From NCBI GenBank assembly GCA_002384855.1, contig DGBP01000006.1:1-64000 (forward strand): DNA of 64,000 nucleotides, read 5' to 3'. The translations under genes and the position numbers were made by a program. Source of the stretch: Nocardioidaceae bacterium UBA4001 (GTDB lineage: Bacteria > Actinomycetota > Actinomycetes > Propionibacteriales > Nocardioidaceae). Positions 17,321-25,828 of this stretch are shown here, piece by piece (within the stretch, counting starts at the first letter, position 1; each line of letters begins with the position of its first letter). A model generated the notes under the pieces. The model was not told the DNA's origin. It worked only from the letters and a program-made list of their open reading frames with translations, and ran no database searches.

Positions 17321-17838
17321 CCCATCATCACCCGGTCGAGTGCGCCGAACCAGCGTTGTGCGGTAGGTCGGTCGAACGGCGGCAGGGCCGACTCGACAGC
17401 CCGACGGACGGTCTCGCAGGAGGAGACCGCGAGGTCCACGACGTGCCGTGGGTAGCCCAGCCGGACCCGGTGCGCGGCGAACTCGTCCTCGTCGTCGACC
17501 CACACCCGACCGGTCCAGCCGCGCACGACGTCGAGGTCGAGGTCTACAGCGGTCACCGCATCCGCGCCCATGCTCGGCACGGTGCTGATGTCGACGTACA
17601 CCTCACACGGGCTGGGGCCGCCCTCCGCGGGCGCGTAGAAGGAGGCGACGTACGCCGCGTCCGGAACGAGGACGAGCTGGTCGACGCCGTTGTGGAAGGT
17701 GGCCCCGGGGCGGGTCATCAGGGTGCCCGAAGGAGCGCCGAGCCAGGTGCCGTGGTCGTCCTCGCCCAGACGCAGGGCGTCGAACTCCCAGTGGGGGAGG
17801 CCGCCCCACTTGCCGAACACCACGCGTACCCGGTCCAC
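17317..17838 (-). CDS. DUF402 domain protein
   Basis: The 173-residue protein fits the DUF402 family. It has an acidic metal-site pattern in the middle (CEVYVDISTVPS...VDLDLDVVRGW) and DDEDEFAAH, resembling the FomD/nucleotide phosphatase members. Relatives hydrolyse nucleoside di- or triphosphates or nucleotidyl phosphonates, so a metal-dependent phosphatase role is likely; the substrate is unknown. It is the first gene of the operon with acylphosphatase and the 2H phosphoesterase. Confidence 0.83.
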   Translation of the reverse strand: MDRVRVVFGKWGGLPHWEFDALRLGEDDHGTWLGAPSGTLMTRPGATFHNGVDQLVLVPDAAYVASFYAPAEGGPSPCEVYVDISTVPSMGADAVTAVDLDLDVVRGWTGRVWVDDEDEFAAHRVRLGYPRHVVDLAVSSCETVRRAVESALPPFDRPTAQRWFGALDRVMMG

Positions 17839-17889
17839 GGCGTCATCCTAGGAGCGCCGAGGACCGGGGTGTGGTCGGTACGGAGCGTG

Positions 17890-18882
17890 TCAGCCCTGCT
17901 TCTTCTCGGTGGGCTGCTCGTGGGGCATGTTGTCGGCCTTGACGGCGTTGCGGCTGCCCATCGGCTCGGGCTCGCCGACGGTGGTGTCCTTCACCGTCTG
18001 CTGCTCGGCCTCGGAGTTGATCTCGGCGCCGAGGAGGACGATGAAGGCGGTGATCCACAGCCACAGCATGAGCACCGCGACTCCGGCGAGAGCGCCGTAG
18101 GTCTCGCTGTAGCTGCCGAAGTTGTCGACGTAGACCGAGAAGCCGACCGAGGCAACGATCCAGATGACCGTGGCCACGGCGGCGCCGACCGAGACCCAGG
18201 CGAACCTCGGCTTGTCGCGGTCGGGGGCGTACCGGTAGAGGACCGCCAGGGCGATCATCACCGCGACCACCAGGAGCAGGTAGCGGCCGACCGTGATCAG
18301 CCAGTAGAGGGCGCCGGAGGGCAGGAACGCCTCGAGGACCGGCGGCAGGACGGCGATCAGGCCGACGGCCACGGCGATGAAGAGGATCGCGCCGAAGGTG
18401 AAGGCCAGCGAGAGCAGCTTGCGCTTGACGAAGCCGCGGGTCTCCTCCTCGTCGTAGGCGATGTTGATCGCGGTGACGATGTTGCCCACACCGCCCGAGG
18501 CGCTCCACAGGGCCAGGGCGAGTGCGATGAGCAGGCCCAGCCCCAGGGACTGCTGCGGCTGCGAGGAGATCGCCTCCATCTGCTCGGTGATGATGTCGGC
18601 GGCCGCGGCCGGCAGCGCGGCGGAGATCTCCTGGGTCTGACGCGCCACGGTCTCCCGGGTGGCGACCAGGCCGTAGACCGTGACCGCGGCGATCATCGCC
18701 GGGAAGAGGGACAGGAACGAGTAGAACGCCACCCCGGCAGCCAGGAGGGGTACCTGGTCGAGCTTGGCCTCGGCCCAGGCCCGCTTGGTGATCTGCAGCC
18801 AGCCGTTGGCCGGCACCTGCTGTGGCTTCTCGGCGGTGGCGCCGGGGTACTCCCGCTCGAGCGTGCTCGCATGCTTGGACAT
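17890..18882 (-). CDS. YihY/BrkB-family inner membrane protein
   Basis: The 330-residue form begins MSKHASTLEREYPGATAEKP and has the YihY core: WLQITKRAWAEAKLDQVPLLAAGVAFYSFLSLFPAMIA, about six membrane helices to residue 270, and a polar tail (KDTTVGEPEPMGSRNAVKADN). The family function is poorly defined; older ribonuclease BN annotations are unsupported. The frame stays open upstream to a GTG at 19095, adding 71 residues with one hydrophobic helix. Neither start has a strong ribosome binding site, so the N-terminus is uncertain. Confidence 0.85.
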   Translation of the reverse strand: MSKHASTLEREYPGATAEKPQQVPANGWLQITKRAWAEAKLDQVPLLAAGVAFYSFLSLFPAMIAAVTVYGLVATRETVARQTQEISAALPAAAADIITEQMEAISSQPQQSLGLGLLIALALALWSASGGVGNIVTAINIAYDEEETRGFVKRKLLSLAFTFGAILFIAVAVGLIAVLPPVLEAFLPSGALYWLITVGRYLLLVVAVMIALAVLYRYAPDRDKPRFAWVSVGAAVATVIWIVASVGFSVYVDNFGSYSETYGALAGVAVLMLWLWITAFIVLLGAEINSEAEQQTVKDTTVGEPEPMGSRNAVKADNMPHEQPTEKKQG

Positions 18883-19151
18883 GGTGCGGTCGTACCCGCT
18901 CGTCCGTGGTGCTAACGCGGGGGGCGTGTGCGTCGCCGGCCCCGGGGACCGGTCCGTGCCGAGGTTCAGCACGTCGGCGTCAAGGCGCGGGCGGGCGCGC
19001 CGGTGGAGACCAAGGGTGACGACGGCGAGGACGACGGCGAGGGCCCCGGCGAGGACCGGGCCGCGGCGGTCGGAGGAGGGTCGACGTGTGCTCACGACGG
19101 GTATGGTGCCCGCTCGCTCACGGCTTAGGCCTCCTCATTGCGTGGGACGCC

Positions 19152-20000
19152 TCACCGTCGGAGCTGGTTGTCGGGCTTGGGTGCGATCCTCGAGGCGACC
19201 GCGGCCACCGCGCGCTGGTACCTCGGCCCGAACAGGCGGACGGCGGCGTCGAGGACCTTGGCGTCGGTGCCGACCACGATACGGGGCCGGTTGCGGAGCA
19301 CGCCCTCGAGGATCACCCTGGCCGCGTCCTCCGCGGACGTCTTGGCCAGCTTGCTGTCGAAGTGCTTCGCGACGCTCGCCTGGTCGTGGCTCTCGGTGGT
19401 CCGCGCGTTGCGCGCGATCGCGGTCTTGATGCCACCCGGGTGCACGACGCTGACCTGGACGGGGTGCCGGGCCATCAGCAGCTCCATCCGCAGCGCCTCG
19501 GAGAAGCCACGGACACCGAACTTCGAGGCGTTGTAGGCGGTCTGGCCCGGCATGCCCATCAGCCCGAAGAGGCTCGAGACGTTGACGAGGTGGCCGTCGC
19601 CGCTGGCGATCAGGTGGGGGAGGAACTCCTTGGACCCGTGCACGACCCCCCAGAAGTTCACGTCCATGATCCGCTCGAACTCGTCGTACGGCGTCTCCTC
19701 GAAGTCGCCGTGCAGGGCCACGCCGGCGTTGTTGAACACCACGTCCGCACCGCCGAGCTCCGCAACGACGGAGGCGGCGTAGGCCGCGACCGCCGCCCGG
19801 TCGCTGACGTCGAGCTTGTCGGTGTGCACCTCGCGGGCCTGCCTGGCGTTGCAACGCTCCGCGGTCTCGAGCAGGCCGACCTCGTCGATGTCGGAGAGCG
19901 CGACCCGGGCGCCTCGGGCGGCGAGCTGGAGGGCGAGCTCGCGGCCGATGCCCGAGCCTGCTCCGGTGACCACGGCAACCCTGCCGTCGAACGTCCTCAT
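19152..20000 (-). CDS. Short-chain dehydrogenase/reductase
   Basis: The 282-residue enzyme is a complete classical SDR: cofactor turn VVTGAGSGIGREL, FNNAGVAL, catalytic serine in NVSSLFG, and YNASK with the Tyr-Lys pair. It oxidises or reduces an alcohol/ketone with NAD(P). Its ATG overlaps the stop of the monooxygenase gene as ATGA, so both are made together. A natural pathway would be alcohol to ketone by this enzyme, then ketone to ester by the Baeyer-Villiger enzyme; the substrate is not known. Confidence 0.9.
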   Translation of the reverse strand: MRTFDGRVAVVTGAGSGIGRELALQLAARGARVALSDIDEVGLLETAERCNARQAREVHTDKLDVSDRAAVAAYAASVVAELGGADVVFNNAGVALHGDFEETPYDEFERIMDVNFWGVVHGSKEFLPHLIASGDGHLVNVSSLFGLMGMPGQTAYNASKFGVRGFSEALRMELLMARHPVQVSVVHPGGIKTAIARNARTTESHDQASVAKHFDSKLAKTSAEDAARVILEGVLRNRPRIVVGTDAKVLDAAVRLFGPRYQRAVAAVASRIAPKPDNQLRR

Positions 20001-21532
20001 GCTGTCTGTGCCGCCTTCGGGGTCGTGGGGACGGGGCCGCTGACGTCGTACGCGTCGACGTCGAAGCTGCGGGTGAGCCTGCGGAAGGTGAACGTCGTGC
20101 GGGGCCAGAGCGTGACGTTGCGCCCGTGGGAGTCGAGGTACCAGCTCGAGCACCCGCCGGCGCTCCACACGGTCCTGCGCATCCGTCGTTGGATGTCGCG
20201 GTTCCAGCGCTCCTGTGCGCGGGGCTTGGGCTCCAGGGAGGTGATCCCGCGGGCGCTCATGGCACGCAGCGCGTCGAGCACGTAGGCCAGCTGCGACTCG
20301 ATCATGAAGACCATGCTCGAGTGGCCCAGGCCGGTGTTCGGGCCGACGATGAAGAAGAGGTTGGGGAAGCCGCGGGTGGTCGCGCCCTTGTAGGCTGACA
20401 TGCCCTCGCGCTCCCACTTCTGCGCGAGCGTCTCACCGTCACGGCCGGTGATGTGCTCGGCGATCGGCAGGTCGGTGGTGTGGAAGCCCGTGGCCACGAC
20501 GAGGGCGTCGACCTCCCGCTCGACCCCGTCACGGGTGACGACCGCGCTGCCGGTGATCTTGTCGATGCCGTCGGTCACGAGGTCGACGTTCTCGCGGTCG
20601 AGGGTGGGATACCAGTCGTTGGAGATCAGGATCCGCTTGCAGCCGATCTCGAAGGTGGGGCGCACCTTCTCGCGCAGGGCCGGGTCGGAGATCCCGCGCT
20701 CGATGTTGTGCAGGGCGGCCTTCTTGGCGGGCGTGGCGATCTTGGGGTTGACCGTGAACGCCGGCACGAACGTCTCGCGTGCCCAGTAGATCGCGGTGCG
20801 GTAGATCTTCTGCACCAGCGGCAGGCGGCGGAAGGCGAACCGCTCGACCGCGGTGTACGGGCGGTCGCGCCGCGGCATCACCCACGGCGCGGTGCGCTGG
20901 TAGACGTCGAGGTGGGCCACCTTCTTCGCGATCTCCGGCACGATCTGGATGGCCGAGGCGCCTGTGCCGATGACCGCCACGCGCTTGCCGGTGAGGTCGT
21001 ATTCGTGGTTCCACTGCGCGGAGTGGAACACCTCGCCCTGGAAGGTCTCGACGCCCTCGATGTCGGGCATCTTCGGGTCCGACAGGGCTCCGGCGGCGGA
21101 GACCAGGACGTCCGCGGTGAGCGTGCCGGCCGAGGTCCGCACCGTCCAGTGCCGGGCGTCGTCGTCCCAGGTCGCGTCCTCGACGCTGGTGTCGAAGCGG
21201 AACCGGTCCATCACTCCGGACCCGGCGGCGACCCGGCGCAGGTAGGCCTGGATCTCCGGCTGTGGCGAGAACGAGCGCGACCAGTCGGGGTTGGGTGCGA
21301 ACGAGAAGGAGTAGAGCTGCGAGGGCACGTCGCAGGCGGCGCCCGGGTAGGTGTTGTCGCGCCAGGTGCCGCCCACGTCCGAGCCGCGGTCGACGACGAG
21401 GAAGTCGTGCTCGCCGGCCTCCTCCATCTTGATCGCGAGGCCCAGGCCGCCGAAGCCCGCGCCGATGGCGAGCACCCGGACGTGCTGGGGGAGGGCTGCA
21501 TGCTGCCCGGCGGCAGCGGTGGTCGTGTCCAT
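19997..21532 (-). CDS. Flavin-containing Baeyer-Villiger monooxygenase
   Basis: The 511-residue protein has two dinucleotide-binding folds (AIGAGFGGLGLAIKM for FAD and VIGTGASAIQIVPEI for NADPH). Between them, near residues 164-174, lies FQGEVFHSAQW, which fits the FxGxxxHxxxW fingerprint of type I Baeyer-Villiger monooxygenases. These insert oxygen next to a ketone to give an ester or lactone. It is divergent from a TetR regulator, with palindromic TTGA/TCAA elements between, and coupled to the SDR gene downstream. Confidence 0.9.
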   Translation of the reverse strand: MDTTTAAAGQHAALPQHVRVLAIGAGFGGLGLAIKMEEAGEHDFLVVDRGSDVGGTWRDNTYPGAACDVPSQLYSFSFAPNPDWSRSFSPQPEIQAYLRRVAAGSGVMDRFRFDTSVEDATWDDDARHWTVRTSAGTLTADVLVSAAGALSDPKMPDIEGVETFQGEVFHSAQWNHEYDLTGKRVAVIGTGASAIQIVPEIAKKVAHLDVYQRTAPWVMPRRDRPYTAVERFAFRRLPLVQKIYRTAIYWARETFVPAFTVNPKIATPAKKAALHNIERGISDPALREKVRPTFEIGCKRILISNDWYPTLDRENVDLVTDGIDKITGSAVVTRDGVEREVDALVVATGFHTTDLPIAEHITGRDGETLAQKWEREGMSAYKGATTRGFPNLFFIVGPNTGLGHSSMVFMIESQLAYVLDALRAMSARGITSLEPKPRAQERWNRDIQRRMRRTVWSAGGCSSWYLDSHGRNVTLWPRTTFTFRRLTRSFDVDAYDVSGPVPTTPKAAQTA

Positions 21533-21553
21533 GGTCGAGGACCATACCGACGG

Positions 21554-21595
21554 TATTGAACGAGGGTCAATAGCCCTGTTGAAAATAGTTCAGTA
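21554..21595. promoter_or_regulatory. Candidate TetR operator between monooxygenase and regulator genes
   Basis: This AT-richer spacer holds a perfect 6-bp inverted repeat, TATTGA (21554-21559) and TCAATA (21567-21572) with a 7-base gap. Further TTGA (21579-21582) and TTCA (21589-21592) elements follow at about 10-12 base intervals. TATTGAAC (21554-21561) also pairs imperfectly with GTTCAGTA (21588-21595). The position between a TetR gene and its divergent neighbour is typical for autoregulated operators. Confidence 0.55.
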
Positions 21596-21605
21596 GAGTG
21601 GTCGC

Positions 21606-22214
21606 ATGAGTCACCCCCGCGTCCGGCTGAGCCCGGACACCCGCCGCGAGCAGCTGCTCGACCTCGGCGTCTCGCTGCTCGCGACCCGCTCGCTGGACGA
21701 GCTCTCGATCGACCTGCTGGCCGAGGAGGCGGGGATCTCGCGGGGCCTGCTCTACCACTACTTCCGCAACAAGCAGGAGTTCCACCGAGCCGTCGTACGC
21801 CGGGCGACCGACGACATGCTCGAGCGGACCACCCCCGACCCGTCCCTGGACGCGCTGACCCGGCTGACGACAGGTCTGGCTGCCTACCTGGACTACGTCG
21901 AGAGCAACTTCGAGCCGTTCATGTCGCTGGTGCGAGGGGCCGCGAGCGGCGACCGGTTCCTCCGCGAGATCTACGAGGACGCCCGCGGCGTGCTCACGGG
22001 CCGCATCCTCGACAGCATAGGCGAGCTGGGGCTGACCCGGTCCGCGGCGACCCGGCTGCTCATCGACGGCTGGGCCGCGATGGTCGAGGAGACGGTGATC
22101 TCCTGGGTCCAGGAGCCCTCGGTGTCGAAGGACCAGCTGATCGGGCTGCTGGCGGCGGCCCTGCCCGCCGTGCTCCACGCCGCGGAGTCGCCGGCTCGGC
22201 CCGTCGGCGCGTAG
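21606..22214 (+). CDS. TetR-family transcriptional regulator
   Basis: The 202-residue protein has an N-terminal TetR helix-turn-helix (RREQLLDLGVSLLATRSLDELSIDLLAEEAGISRGLLYHYFRNKQEF) and a helical ligand-binding domain, where RGAASGDRFLREIYED is conserved among fatty-acid/lipid-type TetR proteins. It most likely represses the divergent monooxygenase-SDR operon and itself through the palindromic spacer, and would be released by a pathway substrate. The ATG is 73 bases from the divergent start. Confidence 0.9.
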   Translation: MSHPRVRLSPDTRREQLLDLGVSLLATRSLDELSIDLLAEEAGISRGLLYHYFRNKQEFHRAVVRRATDDMLERTTPDPSLDALTRLTTGLAAYLDYVESNFEPFMSLVRGAASGDRFLREIYEDARGVLTGRILDSIGELGLTRSAATRLLIDGWAAMVEETVISWVQEPSVSKDQLIGLLAAALPAVLHAAESPARPVGA

Positions 22215-22293
22215 GCATCATCCCTGGCGGGTCGCCGGCATGCGGCGGGATGCTGTGGGCACACCCCGGTGGACGTCGACCAAGGAGGAGATC

Positions 22294-23253
22294 ATGCGCT
22301 TCGGCTACTTCCTGTCCTGCGAGGAGTACACCCCCAAGGAGCTCGTCGAGCAGGCCCGGCTCGCAGAGCAGGCGGGCTTCGACGCGCTGTGGATCAGCGA
22401 CCACTACCACCCGTGGAACAACGAGCAGGGCCAGAGCCCGTTCGTCTGGTCGGTGATCGGCGCGATCTCCGAGGCCTGCAACCTGCGAGTGACGACCGCG
22501 GTGACCTGCCCGACGGTGCGGATCCACCCGGCGGTCGTCGCGCAGGCGGCCGCGACGAGCGCGGTCATGCTCGACGGGAGGTTCACCTTGGGCCTCGGTT
22601 CGGGCGAGGCACTCAACGAGCACATCCTCGGTGACGCCTGGCCGACCGCCGACGTACGCCTGGCGATGCTCGAGGAGGCCGTCGACGTCATCCGCACGCT
22701 GCTCACCGGCGAGACGGTCACCTACGGCGGCCAGTTCTACACCGTCGACACCGCCCGGATCTACACGCTGCCCGACCGGCCGCCGCCGATCTACCTCTCC
22801 GGCTTCGGCCCCAAGGCCACCGAGCTCGCCGCACGCATCGCCGACGGGTACATCAGCACCGCGCCCGACGACGAGCTGGTGGGACTGTTCAAGGAGAAGT
22901 CCGGCGGCAAGCCCGCCCAGGCCGGGGTGAAGGTGGCCTACGCGCCCACGGAGGAGGAGGGCGTCGAGCACGCGCACCGGCTCTGGGCCAACTCGGGGGT
23001 CCCCGGCGAGCTCGCGCAGGTGCTGCCCAGCCCGCAGCACTTCGAGCAGGTCTCCCAGCTGGTCACCAAGGAGATGACGGCCGACTCCGTCGTCTGCGGG
23101 CCCGACGTGGAGCAGCACGTGGACACGTTCGCGCCGTACGTCGACGCGGGGTACGACGAGGTGTACGTCGCCAACATGGGGCCGCACTACCGCGACATGA
23201 TCACGATGTACGGCGAGAAGGTGCTGCCCGCGCTGAGGAGCGAGACCGACTGA
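22294..23253 (+). CDS. F420-dependent LLM-class oxidoreductase
   Basis: The 319-residue protein begins MRFGYFLSCEEYTPKELVEQARLAEQAGFDALWISDHYHPW and fits the luciferase-like F420-dependent family close to F420-dependent glucose-6-phosphate dehydrogenase (the TIGR03557-type group). It should use the deazaflavin F420 for hydride transfer; the substrate is unknown. The ATG at 22294 follows aaggaggag, an excellent ribosome binding site; an upstream ATG at 22240 is rejected. It may be transcribed with the TetR gene 79 bases upstream. Confidence 0.9.
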   Translation: MRFGYFLSCEEYTPKELVEQARLAEQAGFDALWISDHYHPWNNEQGQSPFVWSVIGAISEACNLRVTTAVTCPTVRIHPAVVAQAAATSAVMLDGRFTLGLGSGEALNEHILGDAWPTADVRLAMLEEAVDVIRTLLTGETVTYGGQFYTVDTARIYTLPDRPPPIYLSGFGPKATELAARIADGYISTAPDDELVGLFKEKSGGKPAQAGVKVAYAPTEEEGVEHAHRLWANSGVPGELAQVLPSPQHFEQVSQLVTKEMTADSVVCGPDVEQHVDTFAPYVDAGYDEVYVANMGPHYRDMITMYGEKVLPALRSETD

Positions 23254-23284
23254 CCGGTCGTCCGTCGGAGTGCCCGCACGCGGG

Positions 23285-24730
23285 TCAGTGGAACGAGCAG
23301 CGCGTGAGGCGTCCCTCGAGGAAGGCCCCCTCGGGCCACCGGCCGGTGCCGAAGTGCCAGCCACCGAGCACCTCGGTGGGCACGAGGTAGCCGTCGAACC
23401 CCCGCTCCTCCCCGAGCACGGCCCCGAAGCGGTGGCGGCCGTAGGACTCGCCGGCCGGGGTGCCCCACCGGTCCGTCTCGACCTCGCGCAGCCGGCCGAC
23501 CGTGTCGACGGTCACGGTCACCGCCTGCGGCTGCCCGTCGACGTCGAGGAGCGCGGTCGCGCGGAGGTGGTCCACCGGCTGCCATCTCACCCGGGGGTCG
23601 AGCGCGACCGCGGGCACGCAGGTGAGCAGCTCCGCAGCGTGGCGACCCGCGGCGCTGCGGGTGATCTCGTCGTCGGCGCCCGACCGCACCGGGACCAGGC
23701 GAGCGAGCCGCCAGACCATCTCGCCCTCACCGCGCGTGAAGCGGTCGTGACCGGTCAGCGGCAGCCCACCCATGCGCGTACGGGCCGCCCACACGTACCC
23801 GCCCTCGAGCGTCGAGCGCTGGCGGGCGAGGAAGGGGCGCCAGGTCCGGCCGAGGCGGAGGTGGCCGGTCCATGCGAGCTCCACCCCGGTGAGCAGCGGC
23901 GTCCCGGGCTCTACGGCGTGCAGCAGCCAGCGTCGAACCGGCTCGGGAAGCTCCTCGGTCAGCGCCGGGTCGAAGAGCGCGAAGCCGTCGGTCGACCTGC
24001 CGAGCTCGCGCCAGTCCTCCGCAGGCACGCCCGGCGGCTCTTCCCGGCGTCCGGAGCCGTGTCGGGGGTGGACCAGGCGCGTCAGCCAGACGCCGGTCAG
24101 CACGGCCACGGTGACCGCCATGACCAGGCCGGCCAGGGCCGCGATGCCGATCACCAGCGCAGAGCTCTGGCCCTCCTGCCACAGGGGGGTGGCCACGAGG
24201 AACAGCAAGGTCAGGCCGACCGCCCAGGCCACGGCGTTGGCAGGCACCCAGGTACGCGAGCGTGCGACGTGATGGCGCAGCACCGTCCACTGCGCCAGTC
24301 CGATGCAGCCGAGCAGTGCGAGTCCGAGCACCACGCCGAGCAGCCCGACCAGCCAGGTCGGCCAGGTGCGCCAGGTGTCGTAGACCGTGCTGGGCAGCAT
24401 GCCGAGGAACCAGGCGGCGCCGGCTCCCGCGGCGGTGGCGCCGGTCCACGCGGCCCGCGAGAAGCCGAGGAACTGCCGGCGCAGGACGACTGCCTGCGCG
24501 GCACCGAGTACGGCGCCCTCGACGAGCCCGGCGCCGACCATCGCCAGGAGCATGAGCGACGGGTGCAGGTCGAGGACGAACGCGCCCACCAGGGCCGGAG
24601 CCAGGAACCCCGCCGTCTCGCCCAGGGTCGTGGCCAGCACCCATGAGTGCCGCAGCCCCTGCGGCCCCTGGCCGAAGAGGCGGGCCAGGTCGACGTCGTG
24701 GGTCCGGTGCGTCTGCCGCTGGAGGGGCAC
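23285..24730 (-). CDS. Membrane protein with C-terminal DUF6544-like domain
   Basis: The 481-residue product has about six hydrophobic segments (approximately residues 32-55, 58-85, 96-112, 124-150, 162-182, 190-217). A soluble domain follows from residue 235, rich in conserved aromatic patterns (LPEPVRRWLLHAVEPGTPLLTGVELAWTGHLRLG, RMGGLPLTGHDRF). The soluble part resembles DUF6544; I am moderately sure. No function is known. The GTG at 24730 starts 5 bases after the stop of the universal stress protein gene, so the two form an operon inside the dormancy-type locus. Confidence 0.65.
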   Translation of the reverse strand: MPLQRQTHRTHDVDLARLFGQGPQGLRHSWVLATTLGETAGFLAPALVGAFVLDLHPSLMLLAMVGAGLVEGAVLGAAQAVVLRRQFLGFSRAAWTGATAAGAGAAWFLGMLPSTVYDTWRTWPTWLVGLLGVVLGLALLGCIGLAQWTVLRHHVARSRTWVPANAVAWAVGLTLLFLVATPLWQEGQSSALVIGIAALAGLVMAVTVAVLTGVWLTRLVHPRHGSGRREEPPGVPAEDWRELGRSTDGFALFDPALTEELPEPVRRWLLHAVEPGTPLLTGVELAWTGHLRLGRTWRPFLARQRSTLEGGYVWAARTRMGGLPLTGHDRFTRGEGEMVWRLARLVPVRSGADDEITRSAAGRHAAELLTCVPAVALDPRVRWQPVDHLRATALLDVDGQPQAVTVTVDTVGRLREVETDRWGTPAGESYGRHRFGAVLGEERGFDGYLVPTEVLGGWHFGTGRWPEGAFLEGRLTRCSFH

Positions 24731-24735
24731 GGTCG

Positions 24736-25173
24736 TCAGCTTGCGAGCGCGGGGCTGGTGCCCACCCCGACCGTGACCACGGGGCACGTGCAGCGCTGCG
24801 AGAGCCGGGCGGAGAGGTCGCGACGGCGGCCGTTCTGCGGCTCGCCCACGACCACCATGACCGCGTCGGTCGAGGCTGCCACCAGGGCGTCCTCGACGGA
24901 GCCGTCGGGGGTCTGCACCATCACCGGGACGGGGACGTCGGTGTCCCCGAGGACCTCGACCACCCACGACTGGGTGCGGTAGCGGGCGTCACGCCGGCTT
25001 CGGTCGAGGTCGCGCTCGAGGGCGAGGTCGGCTCGTCCGTCGACGTCGAAGGCGTGCACGACGAACACCGAGCAGCCGGCGCTGCGGCCGGCCTCCTGGA
25101 CCGCCCAGCGCAGGGCCGCGGTGGCGGACGGCGTCGTGTCCCCACCGACGACGATCCTGCGTCTGCTGGTCAT
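24736..25173 (-). CDS. Single-domain universal stress protein
   Basis: The 145-residue protein has the UspA fold pattern: RIVVGGDTTPSATAALRWAVQEA, VFVVHAFDV, then VMVVVGEPQNGRRRDLSARLSQRCTCPVVTV. The usual ATP loop GxxG-x9-G(S/T) is replaced by EPQNGRRRDLSARLSQ, so nucleotide binding is doubtful. A gaggag ribosome binding site precedes the ATG at 25173. A DosR-type palindrome lies about 100 bases upstream, shared with the divergent FMN-binding protein gene. Confidence 0.85.
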   Translation of the reverse strand: MTSRRRIVVGGDTTPSATAALRWAVQEAGRSAGCSVFVVHAFDVDGRADLALERDLDRSRRDARYRTQSWVVEVLGDTDVPVPVMVQTPDGSVEDALVAASTDAVMVVVGEPQNGRRRDLSARLSQRCTCPVVTVGVGTSPALAS

Positions 25174-25273
25174 GTCCGTGTCTCCTCGCGGTCCCGAGAC
25201 CTGTCGCCCGATGTCTTGCTTCAGCGTGGCAGCGGCGGGGAGGGCACTGCAGGGCAGGACGGACGAACCCCTC

Positions 25274-25287
25274 GGGACCTTCGGCCC
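25274..25287. promoter_or_regulatory. DosR/DevR-type box A
   Basis: The sequence is GGGACCTTCGGCCC, one mismatch from the mycobacterial DosR consensus GGGACTTNNGNCCC as I recall it. The same 14 bases occur on the other strand at 29922-29935. It lies between the divergent universal stress protein (start 25173) and FMN-binding protein (start 25367) genes, about 80-100 bases from each start. Confidence 0.65.
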
Positions 25288-25366
25288 GTGATCACCCGGG
25301 CGGATCGGCCGATGATGGTCCTCGGAAGGAGGCCCGCCCTGGGCCCGTGACGCCAGGAGGGACCCC

Positions 25367-25807
25367 ATGCAGGAGCCTGTGGAGCTGACACTCGAGGAGT
25401 GCCTGGACCGGTTGCACGCCGGCGTGCTCGGCCGCGTCGCGCTGACCACCCCGATGGGCCCGCGGATCGTGCCCATCAACTACGCCATGCACGAGGACGC
25501 GATCGTCTTCCGGACCACGCCGTACAGCGAGCTCGGCACGTACGGCTGGAACACCGACCTCGCCTTCGAGATCGACCACATCGACTACGACAAGCACCAG
25601 GGGTGGAGCGTGGTCGCCATCGGCCGTGCGACGCTGGTCGAGGATCCCGACGAGCTGCGCGACATCCGGGGCAGCATAGACCCCATGCCATGGGCCGGCG
25701 GCCGCCGTCACCTCTACATCCGCCTGGTGTGGCGCGACCTCACCGGCCGGCGGATCGGAGCGGACTGGTCACGCGCTTCGATGAGTCCGGTACGCCGAAC
25801 CCTCTGA
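25367..25807 (+). CDS. Pyridoxamine 5'-phosphate oxidase-family (FMN/F420-binding) protein
   Basis: The 146-residue protein has the split-barrel pattern of PPOX-like proteins: LGRVALTTPMGPRIVPINYAMHEDAIVFRTTPYSELG...LAFEIDHID...GWSVVAIGRA. Comparable proteins belong to DosR-type dormancy gene sets in mycobacteria. It may bind FMN, F420 or heme; the reaction is unknown. A strong aggaggg precedes the ATG. The histidine kinase gene starts 21 bases after its stop, so both are probably one operon under box A. Confidence 0.87.
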   Translation: MQEPVELTLEECLDRLHAGVLGRVALTTPMGPRIVPINYAMHEDAIVFRTTPYSELGTYGWNTDLAFEIDHIDYDKHQGWSVVAIGRATLVEDPDELRDIRGSIDPMPWAGGRRHLYIRLVWRDLTGRRIGADWSRASMSPVRRTL

Positions 25808-25828
25808 GCCTCTCCTAGGCTGGGCGCC

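Noticed and set aside
18883..19095. In-frame N-terminal extension of the YihY-like protein with an extra hydrophobic helix
   Set aside because: Family members start near MSKHASTLEREYPG, and neither start has a clear ribosome binding site. Kept only as an alternative.
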